A stretch of DNA of 64,000 nt. It comes from Deltaproteobacteria bacterium. GTDB taxonomy: Bacteria > Desulfobacterota > Desulfuromonadia > Geobacterales > Pseudopelobacteraceae. The position numbers were made by a program, and so were the translations under genes. Positions 58,701 to 64,000 of the stretch are shown piece by piece. How positions within the stretch are numbered: the first letter of the stretch is position 1; every line of letters begins with the position of its first letter. The stretch is from contig JAFLLC010000072.1 of NCBI GenBank assembly GCA_019162745.1, positions 49,509 to 113,508 on the forward strand. Direction: 5' to 3'. The notes beneath the pieces are model-generated. The model made no database searches. It saw only the letters and a list, made by a program, of their open reading frames with translations, and was not told the DNA's origin.

Positions 58701-59193
58701 AAGCGCTGTTTTTGACTCTGGCGACGACAGGCGGCTGCTATCGGTCTGGGTGCTGCTGTCCGGCATGAAACCGGGCGTCATGGAACAGTTTGGACTTGAT
58801 TGCACACTGCGTCGGATGTTGGAGGTGGGTGGCGCCATGTACAGAATTGGACTTCTCTCTGCGATGCTGACAGTTCCGGAAATATCAGCAATGCCGACGC
58901 ACGTTTTTTCTGCTTCAGCTTGCCGGGAGTTTCTGGATGTCCATGAAAGCAGGGGCACAGAGTGGTTTAACAAAGAGCGTTTTGAGGAAATGGGAGAGTG
59001 GCTGGCAATGCTCAGCCTGATTGGATCGGCTTCACATGCGAAATCTGTCGCATCAGTTTCGGCAGCGATGGTCAAGGCTGAAAATATGTTGAATTATTCA
59101 AGGGAGCTTGCAGCACATGCCGGGTATCGTACCGGCCTGTACCAGCGGATGGCGCTGATGTCCAGGCATGAATTATCATCAGATTGCACATGA
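55741..59193 (+). CDS. Large GH13 alpha-amylase-family protein with long N- and C-terminal extensions
   Basis: LASDMVPNHAGIYS, IIRFDAAMTLAKKH, LLLAEAFWMMEGYF, QFGTQDKYFG; no obvious signal peptide. Confidence 0.85.
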   Translation: MTTQSKVSDFFRHVIPISSRQWRSLGLGAVSRQIGERRLPPVIFFRQLALSLNSAHPAGAPTVYAAHLNLFAILQSVYRYLIDILAEETAVGVLEQALRRAGFDPAGGEAMLSAWRFVELFPPAEVISGEVSAAAWLKGESRMREVLREMLLLHAGTGNPAVKSFYDILDDQELAQSSSYKDIAVKTYAALADKPFVAQLGCSLGEALRAPVQAAPDSLAEQVRFVRDRWSAVLPPELLAELATALDILLEEERERGWGGEPGPPPVLEFKRGGGTDPGRGDSIFAGFDYPEYERFSQDADWMSNVVLMSKMVYVWLDQLSRSHGYPITRLDQIPDAELDRLASWGFSGLWLIGLWERSPASQRIKQICGNPDAIASAYSLYDYEVADDLGGWDALASLRERAARRGIRLASDMVPNHAGIYSRWVIQHPDWFVQTDYPPFPTYQFNGEDLSRDVNICLQIEDGYWSKNDAAVVFKHYDRRDGRTRYIYHGNDGTSIPWNDTAQLNYLIPEVREAVIQTILHVARNFPIIRFDAAMTLAKKHYQRLWFPLRGHGGGIPSRAEHGMSKEEFDAVFPVEFWREVVDRTAEEVPGTLLLAEAFWMMEGYFVRTLGMHRVYNSAFMNMLKAEENHKYRHTIKNVLEFNPEVLKRFVNFMNNPDEKTAVAQFGTQDKYFGACVLLVTMPGLPMFGHGQVEGFHEKYGMEYKRAYWDEQVDEGLIGGHELWIFPLLRRRWLFSGSENFMLYDFYACDCINENVFAYSNRAGEHRSLVLYHNSFSTAAGWIRESTGFAVKNGNGEPEIHRTTLGVALGLTSEESVYCAFCDHITGLSYLRNAHELYEYGLYAELKEYQFYVFVDFREIRDDSEGSWGRLCMALEGSGVNCLEDELKQLHYGTLNDAFRTVIELMQGVMGSMIGGAAPDFTTAATAAHVFLIELQRLTDDKENIQKDAPQLEQYLKMIESRLKRAAALLKLKPVSKDAKTFHARLSAVFDSGDDRRLLSVWVLLSGMKPGVMEQFGLDCTLRRMLEVGGAMYRIGLLSAMLTVPEISAMPTHVFSASACREFLDVHESRGTEWFNKERFEEMGEWLAMLSLIGSASHAKSVASVSAAMVKAENMLNYSRELAAHAGYRTGLYQRMALMSRHELSSDCT

Positions 59194-59229
59194 CTCTGTG
59201 CAAAAACCACTTCTATACACAGGAGCGTT

Positions 59230-59847
59230 ATGATTAGCGATACTATTTCAAGGGTACTTGACGACAGATACTATCGCCCGTTTACAACAGCCCTGCTTGG
59301 GGTAACCTCTGTTGTAATTGCGGCAACTGCGGGCTCATTGGCTGGAATAAAGGCGAACACAAACTACGGAACAGAAAAAGTACGGACTGTAAAATATTCC
59401 GATATATTTGACGTTATCCATGTACAGCGGGTGAGATTTGCTGCACTCCACGGGGTCGCAGATCCGACTGCACTTGTCGCCGCGGTCCGGCATAGTGCTA
59501 TGGCAAACCTGCTGATCAGCGTCGCAATTGAAGAAAGCCTTGGTGATCCGGTTGCCGTAGGTTCGGCCGGGGAACAGGGAGCCTGGCAGGTAATAGCCTC
59601 GGATTGGGGGGCAGTGCCAAAAGATATGCCTGGGCAGGCGGTACAGGCAGAAAGAATCATCTGTGCACTTCTGATCAATGCAAACGGGGATAAGAGAAAG
59701 GCATTGGCACGGTACAATGGCGGCCCAACACCTTCCGGGAAGAGTTACCGATATGCTGAACGTATCCTGAAACGGGCCAGGCACCTGCAGGTTGCAGTCA
59801 ATTACCTCCCGCCGAAAAGGAATAGTGTGAGAATGGCGGCTCTGTAA
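59230..59847 (+). CDS. Lytic transglycosylase/lysozyme-like protein
   Basis: LLISVAIEESLGDPVAVGSAGEQGAWQVIASDWG ... ALARYNGGPTPSGKSYRYAERIL; N-terminal TM segment. Confidence 0.7.
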   Translation: MISDTISRVLDDRYYRPFTTALLGVTSVVIAATAGSLAGIKANTNYGTEKVRTVKYSDIFDVIHVQRVRFAALHGVADPTALVAAVRHSAMANLLISVAIEESLGDPVAVGSAGEQGAWQVIASDWGAVPKDMPGQAVQAERIICALLINANGDKRKALARYNGGPTPSGKSYRYAERILKRARHLQVAVNYLPPKRNSVRMAAL

Positions 59848-60058
59848 GCCGGATGGCTGGCTATATTGCGAAAAAATCCAAAGATGTAACAAAAGATACT
59901 ATCGATAAAAAAGTAACGCGCTAAAAATATCCAGTATATTAGCCGGTTATCTGCAAGTTTCCGCTCTATTTCATCTGTATGTATTACATTTTGCACAGTC
60001 ATTATCCTTAGTGGTAATCACAACATACCGATAATACACGATAATTATCAGGAACTGC

Positions 60059-60075
60059 TTGGCATGAGATATGAA
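60059..60075 (+). promoter_or_regulatory. Sigma-54-like promoter variant upstream of STAS gene 2
   Basis: TTGGCATGAGATATGAA. Confidence 0.4.
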
Positions 60076-60126
60076 GTGATACGGTTTGATGTCCGGTGAT
60101 AACAGCAGGTGGGAATGGAGGCATAT

Positions 60127-60444
60127 ATGTCTGTTCGTATGGCAGGTACAGTGGCCCATCTGGAGGGGGACTGGACCATGACTGGAGTGGCAGACAATAT
60201 CGATTCGCTGATTTTGTCTCTTAAACAGATGGAATCTGACGGTGAAAAGAGTCTCCAGATAAACTGTGAGCAGATTGAAGAGACAGATACAAGCGGCTTA
60301 CAACTGCTGAACGTCTGGATGGAATGTGCCAGACTCCGGGGCATTGAACCGAAACTGATGAATGTGACCAGCGGTATGCGGCGAGCTATTCACGAACTTG
60401 GTTTCAATAAATGTTTTTCTGATAGCTGCCTGGAAGCGCACTGA
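60127..60444 (+). CDS. STAS-domain protein, paralogue of 54950-55264
   Basis: AHLEGDWTMTGVADNIDSLILSLKQME, LQINCEQIEETDTSGLQLLNVWMECARLRGIEPKLMNV; GGAGGCATAT ATG. Confidence 0.8.
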   Translation: MSVRMAGTVAHLEGDWTMTGVADNIDSLILSLKQMESDGEKSLQINCEQIEETDTSGLQLLNVWMECARLRGIEPKLMNVTSGMRRAIHELGFNKCFSDSCLEAH

Positions 60445-60499
60445 TTGTTTAGATGCGGGCATAACGCCTTTAAACAAAGTCTATAAAGGAGATTGGAGC

Positions 60500-60673
60500 A
60501 TGAAACTTGCCGATATTGAGGAGTTCGCAAAGCATAAAAAGAAAGAGCACCGCATGAAAATCGACAAAATAAGGGAATCAGCCAGGCAACAGAATCAAGA
60601 GAAACAGGACAGAAAATGCAACAAAGTCCTGTTGGAGAAATACCACTATGATTCAAAATATTGCGAAAGATAG
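60500..60673 (+). CDS. Small highly charged protein, unknown function
   Basis: GGAG RBS before ATG 60500: MKLADIEEFAKHKKKEHRMKIDKIRESARQQNQEKQDRKC...; overlaps the next CDS. Confidence 0.5.
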   Translation: MKLADIEEFAKHKKKEHRMKIDKIRESARQQNQEKQDRKCNKVLLEKYHYDSKYCER

Positions 60674-61658
60674 TCACCACCGTCAAACAAGGCTGCGTCT
60701 GCAGTCAGAGAGATTTACCGCTCTTTCCGGGGCGGAGTCAGCCTCTGCGCATCAGGACGAGATGCGAACTATCAGCGCTGCTGTTGAGAATCTGCTCAAA
60801 TGCACCGGTTTCCAGGGACGCGCCCGCAGAAATTGTACCGACTATCGACTGGTGCGGAATGAAGTCTACCTGCCGGACCTGCCTCCCGCCTTTGATGGCT
60901 ATACAATCCTGCATCTTTCCGATCTGCACGCTGACGGACTCGTCGATGAAGGGGAAGGCATCATGCGGATTGTCAAAAGCGTACCGTGTGACCTCGCGGT
61001 GATGACCGGTGACTTCAGCTTCGAAGAGGCCGGTGCTCATTACGAGCCATGCCTTGAGGCGCTCGTTCCGATAGTTCGCTCCATTTCGGTTCAGGATGGG
61101 ATCTTCGGGATTCTGGGCAATCACGATCTTCTGGAAATGGTACCGGAACTGGAGCGGATGGGTGTGCAGATGCTGTTGAATGAAGCGGCAAAGCTGCGAC
61201 GTGGTACAGCGGATATAGTGTTGGCCGGCGTTGATGACCCGCATTACTATAAATGCCACGATCTGCAGATGGCCCTTTCGGCGGTAACTCCCAAGCAGTT
61301 CGTTATTCTACTGTCACATTCACCGGAGATAGCAGCGGAAGCGTCAAGGCGCGGAGTTGACTTATACCTGTGTGGGCACACTCATGGTGGTCAGATCTGT
61401 CTACCGGGAGGAATAGCGCTGTTTGCCAATACTTCCTGCATTCGCAGCTATATATCCGGGAGCTGGAAATGCGGCGCTATGCAGGGGTACACCAGCAGGG
61501 GAACCGGGTTTTCTCTAGCGGCGGCCCGTTTGTTCTGTCCGCCGGAGATCACTCTGCATACACTTCACAGCGGAAGTTTGCCGTGCGACTTCTACGGAGT
61601 TGTTGAAGAAAATATTGGGAAATTGTTCAATATGGCGGGACATGCCGTATATGCGTAA
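60648..61658 (+). CDS. Metallophosphoesterase (YkuE-like)
   Basis: [66 protein letters not shown]. Confidence 0.93.
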   Translation: MIQNIAKDSHHRQTRLRLQSERFTALSGAESASAHQDEMRTISAAVENLLKCTGFQGRARRNCTDYRLVRNEVYLPDLPPAFDGYTILHLSDLHADGLVDEGEGIMRIVKSVPCDLAVMTGDFSFEEAGAHYEPCLEALVPIVRSISVQDGIFGILGNHDLLEMVPELERMGVQMLLNEAAKLRRGTADIVLAGVDDPHYYKCHDLQMALSAVTPKQFVILLSHSPEIAAEASRRGVDLYLCGHTHGGQICLPGGIALFANTSCIRSYISGSWKCGAMQGYTSRGTGFSLAAARLFCPPEITLHTLHSGSLPCDFYGVVEENIGKLFNMAGHAVYA

Positions 61659-61681
61659 AAGACACTAAAAGGAGAACACAA

Positions 61682-61885
61682 ATGGCAACAGGAACAGTTA
61701 AATGGTTTAACGACAGCAAAGGATTCGGATTTATTGAGCAGGAAGATGGCAGTGCCGATGTATTTGTCCACTTCTCCGCGATTAGCGGTGACGGTTTTAA
61801 AACACTTGTCGAGGGTGAAAAGGTTACATACAACGTTGTCAAGGGGCCGAAAGGACTTCAGGCGGAAAACGTGCAGAGGGTTTAG
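61682..61885 (+). CDS. CspA-family cold-shock protein
   Basis: [42 protein letters not shown]. Confidence 0.97.
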   Translation: MATGTVKWFNDSKGFGFIEQEDGSADVFVHFSAISGDGFKTLVEGEKVTYNVVKGPKGLQAENVQRV

Positions 61886-61922
61886 CTGCATTCCTCTCTG
61901 CCACAACAGCAGGGGCCGACAT

Positions 61923-62574
61923 ATGAATATTCCCAAGACCAGCACATTAGCGGTTCCGTTTCAAAGGATAGTCGGCCGGGCGGATCGCAGCCGCAGGGTT
62001 TACAGTATCGATAGATGGTTGGCAGAGGTATTCCTGCACTTCGTTGGTGATCCGGCGTTGCAGGTTACTTTGTGGGATGGAAAGAAAATCGAGGGATCGA
62101 CAACTACCTCCACCGTCGGCATGGTGATTCATGACCGGGCCGCTCTCTTGAGGCTCCTGGCCAACCCGCTCCTACATTTCGGTGATGATTACAGCGCCGG
62201 CCGGATCGAAATAGAGGGGGGACTGGTTCCGTTCCTGGAAACAGTATATCAGGCCATGGCCCGACTGCCGAGATTCCGGCAGGTTTCAGATCCTGCCGCG
62301 TATCGTCGCAATCAACCGCGCCTTAACTCCCTCTCCGGATCACGGCATAATATTCATCACCACTACGATATCGGTAACGATTTTTACCAGCTGTGGCTGG
62401 ATACAGACATGAGCTATACCTTTTATCCGGGCCTGGTGACTCTATCTGTCCGGCTGCATCGCCAATTTCAATATCGGCGCACTGCAGCTGTTTCAGGTCG
62501 TATTCTCGCGAGCAGCCAACAACCGACTCCCCTGGACACGGGCCCATCTCACGGCCCCGAAAGGGGAGTCCTGA
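61923..62574 (+). pseudogene. Cyclopropane-fatty-acyl-phospholipid synthase (cfa)-like gene with internal deletion and frameshift
   Basis: 5' fragment WDGKKIEGSTTTSTVGMVIHDRAALLRLL...HHYDIGNDFYQLWLDTDMSYT; 3' fragment in another frame, SGCIANFNIGALQLFQVVFSRAANNRLPWTRAHL...stop; SAM-binding middle missing. Confidence 0.8.
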
Positions 62575-62955
62575 TGGAAACCTGTGAGGTGCTTGTGGTT
62601 GGCGGCGGGCCGGCCGGGTCAACCTGTGCCGGCAAACTTGTGCAGGAGGGGCTTGATGTACTGCTGCTGGACAAAGAGTTGTTTCCGCGGGAGAAACCGT
62701 GTGCGGGGTGGATAACACCGGTTCTGTTTGAAGCGCTGGAGCTTGATGCTGAAGAATATCGGCAGGGGAGGGTGCTGCAGCGACAATCTGGAGCCGTATG
62801 CAGAGCGGCTGAATCTCCATTTCGGCAACGTAAATTCCACCATCTCTTCGTTACAGATATTCTCCTCAATCTCATCTTATCTCGCGACCAGGCTGCTCTC
62901 CAACGGCTGGTTTACGCGCCATATCCTTCTTGATCGCTGGTTCCTCCAGCGCTGA
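62574..62955 (+). pseudogene. FAD-dependent oxidoreductase (geranylgeranyl reductase-like) with internal deletion and frameshift
   Basis: 5' METCEVLVVGGGPAGSTCAGKLVQEGLDVLLLDKELFPREKPCAGW; 3' fragment in another frame, LEPYAERLNLHFGNVNSTIS...NGWFTRHILLDRWFLQR*; the middle of the enzyme is absent. Confidence 0.78.
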
Positions 62956-63204
62956 ATTCTGAGTAAGGGCAAACGCGCCATCAAACGGCCGAAAAACTTG
63001 TTATAGCTCTCCAAATATGTTGAAAGAAGATGTTATGAAGTGAGCCACGGGCAAAAAAAGATATTTCCGCAAAAACTCCAGCCGATGTTTATTTACCGGT
63101 ATACACCCTCTGTTCCCCTTCAGATTCCATGTAAATATTGAACCGCCGTTAATCTATACTAAATTTATAACAGTTTGAAATTAATCGTTTATTTGTGGAG
63201 CCTC

Positions 63205-63221
63205 TTGGCATGTACTGTGTA
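63205..63221 (+). promoter_or_regulatory. Sigma-54-like promoter variant
   Basis: TTGGCATGTACTGTGTA upstream of the lipoprotein gene. Confidence 0.45.
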
Positions 63222-63370
63222 AGTGTTTCACACAGTTTCATGTTCGCCTGCCTGTTAACGGCGTGAAGTACCCATGTTTACGACTAGCCTCAGCTCGGCA
63301 ACAAGACAAAGGCTCCGTCTTGGTTGATGTCCGACGTTATTCCACCGAGCCATATACAGGAGGGCAGGAT

Positions 63371-63991
63371 ATGCGAAGTAATGTAATCAATGTGATAATG
63401 GTGGCTTTTATTGCCGTGGTGCTTGGCATGGCTGGCTGTGGAGGAGGCGGGGATGAATCCTCTAAACCCGCAACTACGCCCATAACCGAACCGACAACTA
63501 TGCCCGTAACCGAACCAGCAACTACAACAGTAACCGACCCAGCAACTACAACAGTAACCGAGCCAGCAACTACAACAGTAACCGACCCAGCAACTACACC
63601 TGTGACCGAGCCCGTACCAGTACCTGTACCTGTGACCGAACCAGTAAATACAGTTTTCAACATTGCCAAGGTGGCGAGAAACGGGATGATAGTCACTTTG
63701 ACATCGGCCTCAATCTCCAGCACCGGGGTAAATAACGAATACACGTTCAAATACACCCAGAAAAACGAGACAAGTGGCACTCTTGATGAAGTTCGAATGA
63801 AGTTCTACTTCACCGATGGTACATCACTGCCTCAAGAGGGTTCATTCGGTACGCTTGTTCCAGGAGAGACAAAGTCGAGAACTTACACATTCACAGCCCT
63901 ATCAACTAAGGATCCTTCGATACTTGAGTTTGATCATGACAATGCTTCTGCATTGATCCCCGTTCCTGGTTCGATACAGATACCATGGTAA
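63371..63991 (+). CDS. Lipoprotein with Thr/Pro-rich repeat stalk and FxLYD-like C-terminal domain
   Basis: GMAGCGGGGDESS lipobox; TEPATTTVTDPATTTV repeats; VARNGMIVTLTSASISSTGVNNEYTFKY. Confidence 0.7.
   Translation: MRSNVINVIMVAFIAVVLGMAGCGGGGDESSKPATTPITEPTTMPVTEPATTTVTDPATTTVTEPATTTVTDPATTPVTEPVPVPVPVTEPVNTVFNIAKVARNGMIVTLTSASISSTGVNNEYTFKYTQKNETSGTLDEVRMKFYFTDGTSLPQEGSFGTLVPGETKSRTYTFTALSTKDPSILEFDHDNASALIPVPGSIQIPW
63484..63603 (+). repeat. 24-bp tandem repeat (5 units) coding (T)[ED]PATTTV
   Basis: aaccgaaccagcaactacaacagt / aaccgacccagcaactacaacagt / aaccgagccagcaactacaacagt etc. Confidence 0.95.
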
Positions 63992-64000
63992 TTGGCATTG

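Noticed and set aside
61734-62933. 399-aa ORF starting inside the cold-shock gene
   Set aside because: Not one protein: its start is out of frame within csp, and the body is a chance in-frame join of cfa-like and oxidoreductase-like 5' fragments.
63484-63603. Possible CRISPR-like array
   Set aside because: Short contiguous 24-bp units with no spacers, in frame within a coding region; a protein stalk repeat.

Overview
This 64 kb window looks like a Geobacter-type (Desulfuromonadota/Geobacteraceae) exopolysaccharide and cell-surface locus. That assignment is inferred from gene content and riboswitch sequence; no search was run. About 2.9-43.3 kb holds a large glycan-assembly region: a GT39-like protein, a flippase-like membrane protein, WecB, six GT2 and six GT4-type transferases, a WbsX/GH99-like protein, two DegT aminotransferases, an exosortase plus EpsI pair, a LMW-PTP, an O-antigen-ligase-like protein, two polysaccharide deacetylases, and ATP-grasp and PaaK/CapK-like enzymes. 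It is interrupted by an IS200/IS605-type element (31085-31704) and an IS91-like element with a 17-bp perfect terminal inverted repeat (38587-40727). The right third carries a MazEF-like pair, a DUF4143-type ATPase, secreted glycosidase and Ig/DNRLRE proteins, a PAS kinase, two paralogous STAS proteins, a large GH13 protein, a metallophosphoesterase, a cold-shock protein and a decayed cfa/oxidoreductase pair. The strongest signal is regulatory. There are three GEMM-I type riboswitches, each with its own intrinsic terminator and each preceded by a CRP/FNR-like palindrome near -41.5. Two carry the G20-type c-di-GMP core. The third carries the A20-type core of Geobacter 3',3'-cGAMP sensors. Their downstream genes encode secreted proteins. 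A set of eight sigma-54-like promoter motifs lies upstream of most of the other transcription units, including the exosortase operon.
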